Below, piece by piece: positions 34,444 through 45,978 of a stretch of 64,000 nucleotides of DNA; within the stretch, counting starts at the first letter, position 1, and every line of letters starts with the position of its first letter. The DNA lies in the NCBI GenBank assembly GCA_024509875.1, contig JAMPIV010008533.1:1-64000 (forward strand). Direction: 5' to 3'. A program made the translations under genes and the position numbers. The notes beneath the pieces are model-generated. The model was given only the letters and a program-made list of their open reading frames with translations. It had not been told where the DNA came from and did no database searches. The stretch comes from Oreohelix idahoensis. Its lineage: Eukaryota > Mollusca > Gastropoda > Stylommatophora > Oreohelicidae.

Positions 34444-36712
34444 TGTAGTGAAATTGACAGAGATACAACGGTAAAATACCTCCAAAGATAACATTTAAGG
34501 ATAAAAACATAATGCGTAGGCTGCGAATAGTACATGATCGCCTAGACCGCGGGTCATCACCCTCCATAAAAATTGACTTGCTAGACAGGAGGGGAACGGC
34601 GGATCAAAAAGGAAAAAAATATGACTGGAAAGATTGCGTGAGACTGGAAAGGCTAAGGAGACGCAATTGGGGGGGAAACGGAGAAAAGTCACGTTTCCCA
34701 AGTTGACATAAAAAGTAAGCAACTCGACAGAAGGGACCATAGATATGTTACGCCACAGTCATTTATTGGACGCTTTTGCGCGATACCAAGCCCTTGATTT
34801 GAATTCAGCGGCTAAACGCAGATGTTAGGAATATTACAAAAATTAAAAAGTATTTTTTTCTTAATATTAATGTTAGGAATATAAAAATTAGCTGGCCGGA
34901 TGGCCTATTCTGAGCAGTGAACTAATATGTTCTTAATTTTACAGACGGATAGATAATATTGAAGATAATGACAAAAGACAGTGTTGTTCACATCATCGAC
35001 AGACTGTATTGAATCTAAAAGTGTCGCGATTTGCACACAAAAACACGACCTTGGGACGCAGGTGTTCAAATTTACTTAGTATGGAGGAGAGGGTTTTTGG
35101 GTGGTAGCTGTGTCTAAAAATAACTTTTAACGACAAAATTTTGGAGGGGAGAGAAAGGTTGGTTCAAAAATCAAGTACATTTTGTAGAAACACAAGTAGA
35201 GACGGACAGACTAACAGATAACCATCCATACTTGACTGAAGCATGACTGAAATGACTTTATGGTAGGAAATTTGAAATTCAAATAAACCTAGGCAGTGAT
35301 TGGCCACAGACAATCATATCATTAGCGCTCAGACGCGAAAGTGGGGCCATTCTTCAATAGTTGTTCAGTGATAGACACAGATTTTAAAGTGTGGTGATTT
35401 CCATATGAAAGAAAGTGTAAGAAGTTTAGGGACGCCAGACTATAGCCAGCAGCTCAGCTGAGTTTTGCTAGCAATTCTGTGTTATTTATTCATAATCTGG
35501 TAAGATTGAAATTATTTCCTTATATATATTTTGAATATTGTTTCATGTTCGAGTGATTTGATACTGCCATATCGAAATCTAGCCTTACAAACAAGTAGGG
35601 ATTTGCTCTAGACCCCCCGCCCAAGTCAGGGTCTAGGGACCAACAATGTACATAAACTCCAGCAAGGGTTAGGCAAGACAGATCAAGTGTTGAGAATAAT
35701 GAAACATATTACCTATCCTCTTTTAGGGCAGAAAACTAATAAATATTTTTCAGAATCTATAGTCTGGGAGGATCTATCTGATGTAAAACCACCATGGTAA
35801 ATGTGCTGTTTGGTCAGAGGGATCTGACCTGTCTGTATGATGTGGTTGTTGTGTCAGTGTTGTGTCCAGACGTGGGTAGAGAATAGATTTTGACACATGG
35901 CCCATACTTTGATTGCAGAGCTGTGAGTTTCTGTTGTCAACCAAGCAGTGTCTATTCAGTTGGTGACTTACTCGAGTGTATCTGTGCAGTACTTGTGACA
36001 GAGACCACCATTATTGCCCGCCAGCACGGAGAGGTGGGACCACCAGATTTCAGCACCAGAGCTACAACTACAAGATGAGTGAGCCTCTGGTCTGCTGGAC
36101 ATTCACCAACACCGTTTAGTTACTAATAACCCCATAAAAATTCCCACCATTTTCTGGACACTGTGTAGTCAATATAGACAGGTGTGATGAGGCCACCCCA
36201 ACAGCACAAACATTAACTATCCTCCCAAGTAGATGACTACTAGAACATTTTAATAAAACTAACTAGTATAGTACATATATATGTACACTATTGCATTTAT
36301 GATATAATATTCCATGCATTTCTTTTCATAATCTCTAAATCCTTTTAAGTTCTGGTCAACCTAAAAAATTGATCCAGAACAAAATAAATGTAATATAATT
36401 CTATCAAAAAAAAATTTTACACACGTGAGTTAGTTCAGTGTATTTTAACCTTTATTAATATTATTAGTCTTGTTAAATATCTGTGGGTATATCTATAACC
36501 TATTACACCACACTACATATCATAACCCTAGACACTTTACGTAGCCACATTCATTAAAAAAAAAAAAAAATTAAGTGTGAGGTCGTAGTGGTAGCAAGAA
36601 AGGCCTTCTGACAATTCTCAACTACATTTTATCTCAGGAGCCTTCACAGCTGGCCTCATACAATTACATTTAGTAATATCACCATCATACAATACCATCA
36701 AACACCACTACA
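34444..36712 (+). repeat. 5' LTR (2,269 bp)
   Basis: Starts TGTAGTGAAATTGAC and ends CACCACTACA; the terminal TGTAGTG/CACTACA is a perfect 7-bp inverted repeat. AATAAA signals occur near 35,737 and 36,383. A 62-codon open frame at 35,890-36,078 is shared with the other LTR but opens without ATG context and shows no domain. Promoter and transcript boundaries cannot be placed from sequence alone. Confidence 0.95.
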
Positions 36713-36717
36713 TATAT

Positions 36718-36736
36718 TGGGGTCTTGTCCGGGGAT
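36718..36736 (+). promoter_or_regulatory. Primer-binding-site candidate
   Basis: tggggtcttgtccggggat starts five bases after the LTR. It begins TGG, as expected for complementarity to a tRNA 3' CCA end, and resembles proline-tRNA-type sites with differences. The primer tRNA is not determined. Confidence 0.6.
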
Positions 36737-36979
36737 AATTAGCCCAACAGTAATATTAGGATCTCCTGGTGGGAGAAATAAAAGTAGGGAAATAAATTGT
36801 AAAATTCCCTTTAACATTAAAAGTGTCCCTGCAGATAAAAGTTGGTGAATCTTCACAGCCAGTAATAATTAATTAGTTAACTGGTTGGTTAGAATTAGTT
36901 AGACTATAGTCATAAGAAGTACTTAGTGTATTTACTGGTTAGAGATTTAGCTTGTATATTATTATATTGTCTAAAAAGT

Positions 36980-39334
36980 ATGGCGGAGCTGGCAAAATTT
37001 AGATCAGCTGCTGTGCTCACCGCGAAGGAGATGGGAATGGATGGTCAAATTTTAATTCAATACGTAACGGCTGAATGTGATAAATATATTGAACGGGAAG
37101 AAAGGAGGTTAGCTGAAGAGAAGAGGTTAGAGGCTGATAGAGAAATTAAGAGGCTGCAGATTGAGGCAGAAGAAAAACGACAGCAAAGGGAGGCAGAAGA
37201 AAAAAGATTGACTGCCGAAAGGGAGGCAGAAGAAAAAAGATTGACTGCCGAAAGGGAGGCAGAAGATAGAAGGTTGCAAAGGGAGCACGAATTACGACTA
37301 AGGGAGCTGGAATTACAAGGCCCGGCTCCTGAAAATGGTGCCAGCCCTTTTGCCTCAGATGCTACGCCTAGTCTGGGAGCCTCAAACTCAGCTATGGGGT
37401 TTCATTTAGACCATTTTGTTGAAAAAGACGATGACATAGAGGGGTACCTAGGACGTTTTGAGTTATTAGCTACTACATATGGGTTAGAGAGAGAGAGGTG
37501 GAGCTTAAAGCTATCACAGGGATTGAGAGGTACTTCTTATGAAGTATTTGCCAAAATGAACAGGGAAGACCAAGACAATTATGACATGTTAAAGCAGGCT
37601 TTGTTATTAAGGTACGAGAAGAATGGTGAATTTTATCGTAAGAAATTTAGAAATGCCAAACTGTTGTCTGGGGAGACATACCACCAATTCTCTGCTAGAC
37701 TAGAAACCTATTTGGAGAAATGGACGGCTCTGGGGAAGACCCAAGATCTTAAAGAAATGATCATGATTGAGCAATTGAGAGAGTCCATGGCTCCAGACAT
37801 GAGAAAATTTCTCATGGAACAAGGTGCAGAGAAGTTGGGGGAAATTTTAAATGTTGCTGAGAGGTATCAGGCAGCCCAGGCAGAGGTAAGTGGTGCTAAG
37901 AAGAAGCACATAGACAATTTTAAAGCTCCACAGCAATTTAATAAATTTGATAATAGAGAGCAGGGAAATAAAGGTAGGACAAACTTTGAGCGGCCAAGAA
38001 ATGACTATCGCGACAGAAACTCACAGTTCAATGACCAAAAGTTCAATGAAAGAAAACCGTTGAACCAAGGAAAAAGATGGTGTAAATGGTGCAAGAAGGA
38101 TAACCATAACACCGAATTTTGTAGAAGGAAACCTTCAAACATTGCTGCAATGAAGTCGGGGACGCAAAGATTAAAGGTTAATCCTAAGGGACAACAGGAA
38201 CCTTATCACCCCCCAGTTTGTGAGGATGTTATTTGTAATGGGGTCACCATAAGGTGCCTTTATGATACAGGTTTGGATTATGATTCAGTTGTGAAGTCTA
38301 GCCTAGTGGACCCAAGTCAGTATACCACAGAAACAGTGGAAATACAAGGGGCGACTAAGGACATACCACTCATGACACTTCCCATCGCAAGGATAACGGT
38401 GAAAACTCGCTATGTGGAAGGAGAAATCAGAGCAGCAGTGATAGATGAACCAATCTACCCTCTGATATTGGGGTGTAGATACGTCTTCTTGGGGAATCCC
38501 GAGAAACCTGTGATCATGGCGACAGTGCAGACCAGGTCACAGAAGAAGGAGGAAGAAGGTGAACCTATAAATGCTCATCCAGAGGAGATGAGGAAGGCGC
38601 AGGCTGAGGATAGGACACTCAAGCCCTGTTTTAAAAAATTGCCCAAATGCCACACACCTCCGAGCAAGGGGGAATATTTCATGAAGAACAAACTATTATA
38701 CAGGAAGACAGGAACTAGATCCACTGGTCACGGACAGTTAGTTCTTCCCAAGATATATAGGGCAAACTTAATAAGGAGCTTACATGTTGGAAAAGGTGGT
38801 GACCATGAGAAAGTCGGTACCATCTGCCAAAAGATTGCTCGAAAATACTATTGGCCCGACGTAAATGTCGATGTTGAAAACTTTGTAGAAGCATGTGGCG
38901 TATTTCATGAGGGAACACCCACAAAGGGAAAATATGTGCAGGACCTAGAAACGCCACGGGGCAACTTTAGGCCTGAAAGGAAAACTAATTATACTTGGGT
39001 AGACAAAGTGGAATGGGAGCCCCCTTTTCACACCCAGTCTTCACTTGAATGGATTAACATGGCCACTATGCGAAGAGTACAAAGAAGAAATTTTACCCAG
39101 GATAAGATGACAATCCCTCGGTCAGACTTATATAAACTGGAAGAACAGACAAGAGAGCGAAGATCTCTCATAAGCAATCTAAAGTGGGGAGACAAACCCC
39201 AGAAAAAAATTGGTAGTGGTCGATTTGTGAGTGATGATTCTAGGAAGAAAAGTCCTCATTATAGAGCTTCTAATGGACGGGACCCGATGGGTTCCATGAA
39301 AAATAAGTATGATAAATTAAAGATCCAGATGTAA
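36980..39334 (+). CDS. Gag-protease polyprotein with integrase N-terminal region
   Basis: A 784-residue frame; ATG at 36,980 (MAELAKFRSAAV) is preferred over the GTG 18 codons upstream. Order: charged helix with 11-residue repeats (EAEEKRLTAER, about residues 40-110); gag capsid-like domain (from about 140, FVEKDDDIEGYLGRFELL); basic Asn/Arg/Gln-rich linker; zinc knuckle CKWCKKDNHNTEFC (CX2CX4HX4C, from about 368); aspartic protease with DTG at about 429 and PLILG; linker with VQTRSQ; then the zinc-binding head of integrase (H near 602, KYYWPDV, CGVF where CxxC is expected, so the last Cys is Phe). The final 120 or so residues do not look like the integrase catalytic core that should follow. 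Products would act in particle formation and cDNA processing. Confidence 0.85.
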   Translation: MAELAKFRSAAVLTAKEMGMDGQILIQYVTAECDKYIEREERRLAEEKRLEADREIKRLQIEAEEKRQQREAEEKRLTAEREAEEKRLTAEREAEDRRLQREHELRLRELELQGPAPENGASPFASDATPSLGASNSAMGFHLDHFVEKDDDIEGYLGRFELLATTYGLERERWSLKLSQGLRGTSYEVFAKMNREDQDNYDMLKQALLLRYEKNGEFYRKKFRNAKLLSGETYHQFSARLETYLEKWTALGKTQDLKEMIMIEQLRESMAPDMRKFLMEQGAEKLGEILNVAERYQAAQAEVSGAKKKHIDNFKAPQQFNKFDNREQGNKGRTNFERPRNDYRDRNSQFNDQKFNERKPLNQGKRWCKWCKKDNHNTEFCRRKPSNIAAMKSGTQRLKVNPKGQQEPYHPPVCEDVICNGVTIRCLYDTGLDYDSVVKSSLVDPSQYTTETVEIQGATKDIPLMTLPIARITVKTRYVEGEIRAAVIDEPIYPLILGCRYVFLGNPEKPVIMATVQTRSQKKEEEGEPINAHPEEMRKAQAEDRTLKPCFKKLPKCHTPPSKGEYFMKNKLLYRKTGTRSTGHGQLVLPKIYRANLIRSLHVGKGGDHEKVGTICQKIARKYYWPDVNVDVENFVEACGVFHEGTPTKGKYVQDLETPRGNFRPERKTNYTWVDKVEWEPPFHTQSSLEWINMATMRRVQRRNFTQDKMTIPRSDLYKLEEQTRERRSLISNLKWGDKPQKKIGSGRFVSDDSRKKSPHYRASNGRDPMGSMKNKYDKLKIQM

Positions 39335-39336
39335 CT

Positions 39337-39717
39337 CTATTAAGGACCTGGACAGATGAGAAGGCGGAAGAGACTGTTACCTCATCGTATCAATATGTGA
39401 ACGAACTGACCACTCGTTTGAAAGCTGGATGGAAACTGGCAAATGATAATTTGAAGCAAGCCAGGAAGAAACATGCAGCATATTTTAATAGGAAGGCAAA
39501 GGACAGGGAACTGGCAGTCGGAGAGAATGTGCTGCTTCTACTACCGGGAAGCCAGAATAAATTACAAATTGGTTGGCAAGGTCCATATACGGTTCTAGAG
39601 AAGGTGTCTAGAACAAACTATAAAATTGACAAAAAGGGGAAGGAAAAAGTTTATCATGTAAACCTGTTAAAGAAGTATCTGGACTGTGGTGAAGTGGGAT
39701 GTTATAAATATTTATAG
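39337..39717 (+). pseudogene. Integrase C-terminal region, separated by a frame change
   Basis: Frame 1, open from 39,337 to the stop at 39,717. It contains ARKKHAAYFNRKAKDREL, VGENVLLLLPGSQNKLQIGW, GPYTVLEKVSRTNYKID and VYHVNLLKKY: the linker and chromo-like C-terminal fold of gypsy-type integrases. The first ATG-like start (39,397) is internal to the conserved region, so this was once the end of a longer integrase. The upstream frame stops at 39,334, and the DDE core that should join the two parts is absent. Confidence 0.85.
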
Positions 39718-42061
39718 GGGACTTAGTGTACTGACTGAGATCAGCTGTGAAGGTATCTATATCTATTAAGAGTAGTGTATTATAGATAACCTTACTTGCT
39801 ACCACATATCTCTATATCTCAGTCAGAATTATTCTGGAATAGTGTGATGCTACGTTATGTGTCTAGGGTATGTGTATGATGAAGTGTAAGTCACAACAAC
39901 AGACAGATAAACAATTTAATGTAATCCACTACTCTTGACAACACTGTGACACTCACATACATATAACACTCTACAAAGATATCTTAAAAGAGTCACTGAT
40001 AAACTTTCAAATAACAATATGTATTCATTACTGGCATGAATGAATATGTGTCCTGATTCAACTACAAGGGAACCAGGAATCACAATCAATTTAAATTACA
40101 AGTTATGTACAGAATGTATTTAATATGAATATTGTAGTGACATATATTATTACAAATGTTCTATGTGTGTCAGTTGTGTAGTAGTAAAATGAGGTAATAC
40201 TGGTTTTGTTTTGTTCAAGCTCTGTTGGTATTTGTCATCATGACTTCAATAGTTTGTCTTTAGGGACCAGTATTGGAGATGTTCACAGTTCCTGATTTTA
40301 AGACAAGTAAATTCCCCTCTTAATGTTAATTTTAAAAAGTCAGTTCAAGATGAGGGGACATAATGTTGAGCTCAGCTGGCCAAGTTAGCTTATCTGGCGT
40401 GATGGCGGCATGAAAGGACTCCTCTGCTCGAATTCTCCTCTGGGCTCTGGAGACACCTCACTGATAGCTAAAAGGACCAAGGAGTATGCTGTCCGACACT
40501 GGATTCAGCAAAGCTCTGACTAGGTGCTGCTCAGTACCATCAAGACCACTGTCCCTGAAATCAAGAAGGATGTACCTTCTACTTCATAACTAACTTAAAC
40601 TCTCCTGTTACATTGATCACAACACAGCACAAACATTGAGTTCAGAGCATTAGGCCAACTGTCAGCTTCATTTGAAATACTTTATTCCAGTATTACCCTT
40701 CTTAATGGTCACTACGCCTCTGCACTTCCAGCATTATTTCTTTCTAGTCAATCATCCAGGTGTCAGTGTACTGTTTGGCCATTCCATGCCGTTTTACTAC
40801 CCTCCGACACCCTCTGTTCAGGCTGGAGCATTACAGGCTTTACCTCACATTTGCCACTGAACTACACATATATATACAGGCATAAATCAACAATTCACAT
40901 TCAATTTTCATTAAAATATATTGAATGGTTCAAGCTTACCACAATTCATACGAATAAACACAGATACGTTGATTAGCAATGAATTCTGGCACAAACTGGC
41001 ACAAATTTCCATCTGCCTATGTTCCAGGCTTTTATTTAACACAATTATGAGCTGGCTTCAACGCACTGTTGCTTTATCAAGATCATTTAAACAAGTGGTC
41101 TCGAACTAACGCTCCCAAGTGTGTATATCAGCGAGACTGGCCAATGAGCCACGTTTCGACAAGTGTTTGAAAAAATGTTACCTTTTCCCGTTTCCCCTAA
41201 CAACCAAGATAGTATTTATAGCCCGACCAATCGTGGTTAGGCTTTCATTTGTTGCGCTCCAATCAATTTGGAGTTTACATGGTAGGCTATTTCTGTAACG
41301 TAAATTTTTTTCAAACACGTTAAAAAAAAATCTTATGAGCAGAAATGATTTTATGCTGTCAGGCACCCCCAATATTTTATTTTGGGTATAATTTATTAAT
41401 TCCTGGACTATTTGCGTAACGTTTTACATATTATTTGTCAGCAAGCCCTAAGGAACCCAATTTTCCCACTTTAAAAGAGCTACGTGGCTGCGTTCAAAAT
41501 ATGTATTTTCTACCTCCTGTTTCGAAGATATGCTGTCTGGGTACTGTTATGTTTTCAACCGTAAACCCATCTATTGTTATCTTTCCTAATAAGCGTTTTT
41601 TATGATTTTAAAACCTAACTCTGGGGAAGGGTAGTGTATTTTATCACTGTCCGTCTGAAAAAAAAGTTAGTGCTTGTAGCCTAACACGCGTGATAGTAGT
41701 AATTGTGTATCGCGCGACGCGTGTTTAATGTTCGGCTTTCTGCCTCTCCCTTCTCGCTATCCTTTTGTCCATCTGTTCGTTCGTTTTGGTAACGCAGTAT
41801 AATTAATGTTAGGATTAATTTAGGTCATTACGCAGTACGTCTCAATGTTTTTCTTAGAAATGCAGCACACGTTTCATTGAAGAAGGCGGGTAATAATACA
41901 GTAAGCTTTTATATCAACGTGAAAGCGTTACAATTTGCAGACGAAGCAGAAAACAAGGGGGATTTCGAGTACATTCTTTGTGACAGCACTGTTATTTTAC
42001 CATTGCTCTTCTCTTTATTAATTTTATTTGTTAGGCTTCATATTTACCTAATAATTTATAT
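39718..42061. other. Internal region of the LTR element without recognisable coding
   Basis: About 2.3 kb between integrase and RT. No conserved domain seen on either strand. Small open frames (62-81 codons) include one at 41,877-42,122 with a very hydrophobic stretch near its end, which I cannot assign. It may be an inserted segment or a long spacer; its edges are not resolved. Confidence 0.45.
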
Positions 42062-43624
42062 ATGTGGATTAGAATATTCCATGACATGGACAGACCACTC
42101 CAGGAAAGCACCCCCTTATTGACCCTGGCTATTGCAACCCAGATGCAAAAAGAACCACTCACCTCACATGAATACCCATTACATCCTTGTGAAACAGCAG
42201 CACAGGTAAAAGTCAGTAAGCACCTGACTAAAAACCAGAGGGAGAGAGTTCAACAGGTTCTGGAGGAACATACAGATGTATTAACAGATAAACCAGGCCA
42301 TACAAATTTGCTACAGTATGACATGAAACTGGTAGACTCAAACCCAATCTGTATGAGAGCCTATTCTATTCCGTTCGCGAAGGAGAAGGCATTGAAGGAA
42401 GAAATAGAGTATTTGTTGAAGGAGGGGATTATTTCGCACAGTGAATCATCTTTTAGTTCTAGTGTCGTTTTGTTGAGGAAACCGTCTGGGGAACACAGAC
42501 TGTGCATAGATTACAGGAAACTGAATGCTGTCACAGAAGGACAAGTGGATCCATTACCAGACACAAAACAGTTATTTGCCAGACTGAACAAGGCAAAATA
42601 CTTTTCAAAGGTGGATCTTAGTAAAGGCTATTACCAGATCCCAGTGAAGCCTGAAGTGAGACCTTATTTGGCTTTTAGCACTTCGGATGGACATTATGAA
42701 TTCAATATGCTACCATTCGGACTGAAAAATGCTCCGAGTGTGTTTTCAAGGATGATGCGCAAATTGTTGGATCCCCTGAATAACCCATGTATCACGAATT
42801 TCATGGATGATATTCTCGTCGCCACAGAGACATTTGAAGAACACATTGAAGCTCTGGAGATGTTGTTTGATAGACTTCGGGAGGCGAACTTGACTGCTAG
42901 GCCAACAAAATGTTGTATTGGATGCAAAGAGTTGGAATTCTTGGGACACACTGTATATCAGGGTAATATGACCCCTGATCCTAAGAACTTGGAAAAACTG
43001 CAGAGAGCACCTAGGCCACAAACAAAAAAGGACGTGCGATCATTCGTGTCGTTATGCGGATTTTATCAGAAATACATCAAAAATTTTAACGCTATTTGTG
43101 CTCCTCTGACTGATCTGACTCGCAAGGGACTTCCAGATAAAATTATTTGGACTGCACAATGTGAACTAGCGTTCCAAGAGTTAAAGGAAAAACTCACTAG
43201 CAAGCCTATTCTCAAACTGCCTGACTTGACACAGGACTTTGTCTTAAGAACAGATGCAAGTAATGTGGGACTCGGAGGGGCTTTGTTGCAAAGATCATCT
43301 TCACCTGATGGGGAACTGAAACCAGTCGCTTATGCAAGCCGCAAATTGAATAGGGCGGAACAAGGATACTCCACAAGCGAAAAAGAATGTTTAGCATTAA
43401 TCTGGGCAATAAAGAAGTTTCAAATCTATCTGTATGGTAGGACTTTTGTGGTGGAGACGGACCATCAGCCTCTCGTGTTCTTGTCTCAGGCTAAACATGA
43501 AAACGCAAGATTGCTGAGGTGGTCTTTGTTGCTTCAACCTTATCAGTTTAGTATCCAATATATCCCAGGCAAATTGAATGTCGGTGCAGATTTCCTCAGT
43601 CGGCACCCCTGTGATCAAAATTAG
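42062..43624 (+). CDS. Reverse transcriptase-RNase H polyprotein
   Basis: A 520-residue frame with no break; homology begins about 45 residues in. RT landmarks: YSIPFAKEKALKEEIEYLL, CIDYRKLNAVT, FSKVDLSKGYYQIPV, FNMLPFGLKNAPSVF, the catalytic FMDD (Asp at about 249-250), LTARPTKC and LEFLGH. The connection RPQTKKDVRSF leads into RNase H: RTDASNVGLGGALLQ (Asp about 398), STSEKECLALIWA, VETDHQPLV and GADFLSRH. It ends directly upstream of the purine tract. It would copy the element RNA into DNA and remove the RNA strand. No integrase follows, unlike ordinary gypsy order. All expected RT and RNase H acidic residues that I can place are present. Confidence 0.93.
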   Translation: MWIRIFHDMDRPLQESTPLLTLAIATQMQKEPLTSHEYPLHPCETAAQVKVSKHLTKNQRERVQQVLEEHTDVLTDKPGHTNLLQYDMKLVDSNPICMRAYSIPFAKEKALKEEIEYLLKEGIISHSESSFSSSVVLLRKPSGEHRLCIDYRKLNAVTEGQVDPLPDTKQLFARLNKAKYFSKVDLSKGYYQIPVKPEVRPYLAFSTSDGHYEFNMLPFGLKNAPSVFSRMMRKLLDPLNNPCITNFMDDILVATETFEEHIEALEMLFDRLREANLTARPTKCCIGCKELEFLGHTVYQGNMTPDPKNLEKLQRAPRPQTKKDVRSFVSLCGFYQKYIKNFNAICAPLTDLTRKGLPDKIIWTAQCELAFQELKEKLTSKPILKLPDLTQDFVLRTDASNVGLGGALLQRSSSPDGELKPVAYASRKLNRAEQGYSTSEKECLALIWAIKKFQIYLYGRTFVVETDHQPLVFLSQAKHENARLLRWSLLLQPYQFSIQYIPGKLNVGADFLSRHPCDQN

Positions 43625-43700
43625 AGTAGTGGCAGACGTGAGGAGTAATTTTACCTATGTGTATCGCTGGTTTTGGAACTTGCCATAGGCATGTTTTCAA

Positions 43701-43711
43701 GTGGGGAGATG
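43701..43711 (+). promoter_or_regulatory. Polypurine tract
   Basis: gtggggagatg immediately before the 3' LTR, the expected plus-strand priming site. It is short and not purely purine. Confidence 0.7.
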
Positions 43712-45978
43712 TGTAGTGAAACTGACAGAGATACAACGGTAAAATACCTCCAAAGATAACATTTAAGGATAAAAACATAATGCGTAGGCTGCGAATAGTA
43801 CATGATCGCCTAGACCGCGGGTCATCACCCTCCATAAAAATTGACTTGCTAGACAGGAGGGGAACGGCGGATCAAAAAGGAAAAAAATAGGACTGGAAAG
43901 ATTGCGTGAGACTGGAAAGGCTAAGGAGACGCAATTGGGGGGGAAACGGAGAAAAGTCACGTTTCCCAAGTTGACATAAAAAGTAAGCAACTCGACAGAA
44001 GGGACCATAGATATGTTACGCCACAGTCATTTATTGGACGCTTTTGCGCGATACCAAGCCCTTGATTTGAATTCAGCGGCTAAACGCAGATGTTAGGAAT
44101 GTTACAAAAATTAAAAAGTATTTTTTTCTTAATATTAATGTTAGGAATATAAAAATTAGCTGGCCGGATGGCCTATTCTGAGCAGTGAACTAATATGTTC
44201 TTAATTTTACAGACGGATAGATAATATTGAAGATAATGACAAAAGACAGTGTTGTTCACATCATCGACAGACTGTATTGAATCTAAAAGTGTCGCGATTT
44301 GCACACAAAAACACGACCTTGGGACGCAGGTGTTCAAATTTACTTAGTATGGAGGAGAGGGTTTTTGGGTGGTAGCTGTGTCTAAAAATAACTTTTAACG
44401 ACAAAATTTTGGAGGGGAGAGAAAGGTTGGTTCAAAAATCAAGTACATTTTGTAGAAACACAAGTAGAGACGGACAGACTAACAGATAACCATCCATACT
44501 TGACTGAAGCATGACTGAAATGACTTTATGGTAGGAAATTTGAAATTCAAATAAACCTAGGCAGTGATTGGCCACAGACAATCATATCATTAGCGCTCAG
44601 ACGCGAAAGTGGGGCCATTCTTCAATAGTTGTTCAGTGATAGACACAGATTTTAAAGTGTGGTGATTTCCATATGAAAGAAAGTGTAAGAAGTTTAGGGA
44701 CGCCATACTATAGCCAGCAGCTCAGCTGAGTTTTGCTAGCAATTCTGTGTTATTTATTCATAATCTGGTAAGATTGAAATTATTTCCTTATATATATTTT
44801 GAATATTGTTTCATGTTCGAGTGATTTGATACTGCCATATCGAAATCTAGCCTTACAAACAAGTAGGGATTTGCTCTAGACCCCCCGCCCAAGTCAGGGT
44901 CTAGGGACCAACAATGTACATAAACTCCAGCAAGGGTTAGGCAAGACAGATCAAGTGTTGAGAATAATGAAACATATTACCTATCCTCTTTTAGGGCAGA
45001 AAACTAATAAATATTTTTCAGAATCTATAGTCTGGGAGGATCTATCTGATGTAAAACCACCTTGGTAAATGTGCTGTTTGGTCAGAGGGATCTGACCTGT
45101 CTGTATGATGTGGTTGTTGTGTCAGTGTTGTGTCCAGACGTGGGTAGAGAATAGATTTTGACACATGGCCCATACTTTGATTGCAGAGCTGTGAGTTTCT
45201 GTTGTCAACCAAGCAGTGTCTATTCAGTTGGTGACTTACTCGAGTGTATCTGTGCAGTACTTGTGACAGAGACCACCATTATTGCCAGCCAGCACGGAGA
45301 GGTGGGACCACCAGATTTCAGCACCAGAGCTACAACTACAAGATGAGTGAGCCTCTGGTCTGCTGGACATTCACCAACACCGTTTAGTTACTAATAACCC
45401 CATAAAAATTCCCACCATTTTCTGGACACTGTGTAGTCAATATAGACAGGTGTGATGAGGCCACCCCAACAGCACAAACATTAACTATCCTCCCAAGTAG
45501 ATGACTACTAGAACATTTTAATAAAACTAACTAGTATAGTACATATATATGTACACTATTGCATTTATGATATAATATTCCATGCATTTCTTTTCATAAT
45601 CTCTAAATCCTTTTAAGTTCTGGTCAACCTAAAAAATTGATCCAGAACAAAATAAATGTAATATAATTCTATCAAAAAATTTTACACACGTGAGTTAGTT
45701 CAGTGTATTTTAACCTTTATTAATATTATTAGTCTTGTTAAATATCTGTGGGTATATCTATAACCTATTACACCACACTACATATCATAACCCTAGACAC
45801 TTTACGTAGCCACATTCATTAAAAAAAAAAAAAAAATTAAGTGTGAGGTCGTAGTGGTAGCAAGAAAGGCCTTCTGACAATTCTCAACTACATTTTATCT
45901 CAGGAGCCTTCACAGCTGGCCTCATACAATTACATTTAGTAATATCACCATCATACAATACCATCAAACACCACTACA
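43712..45978 (+). repeat. 3' LTR (2,267 bp)
   Basis: Differs from the 5' LTR at about six bases (for example aaactgac against aaattgac, and gccatacta against gccagacta), by 3 bp in an A run and by one base in a poly-A run. Same TG...CA ends. Confidence 0.95.

Larger units (their letters stand above)
34444..45978 (+). mobile_element. LTR retrotransposon, Ty3/gypsy type, integrase-before-RT order
   Basis: An 11,535-bp element with 2.27-kb direct LTRs beginning TGTAGTG and ending CACTACA, and a 5-bp target duplication. Internal order: primer-binding-site candidate, gag-zinc knuckle-protease-integrase N-terminal region, integrase C-terminal region in another frame, 2.3 kb without recognisable coding, RT-RNase H, purine tract, LTR. 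Integrase upstream of RT is the order known for copia elements and for the Gmr1-like branch of Ty3/gypsy, while the RT itself is gypsy-type. The LTRs differ by about six substitutions and two indels by eye, so insertion is recent. The element lacks a recognisable integrase core, so it probably could not insert without help. Confidence 0.9.

Noticed and set aside
35890..36078. 62-codon frame present in both LTRs
   Set aside because: Conserved only because the LTRs are nearly identical copies. It has no domain and no good start, so it is not evidence of a protein.
36926..36979. Longer N-terminus for the gag polyprotein of the LTR element
   Set aside because: The extension begins with GTG. The ATG at 36,980 has a better context and the extension has no gag-like sequence.
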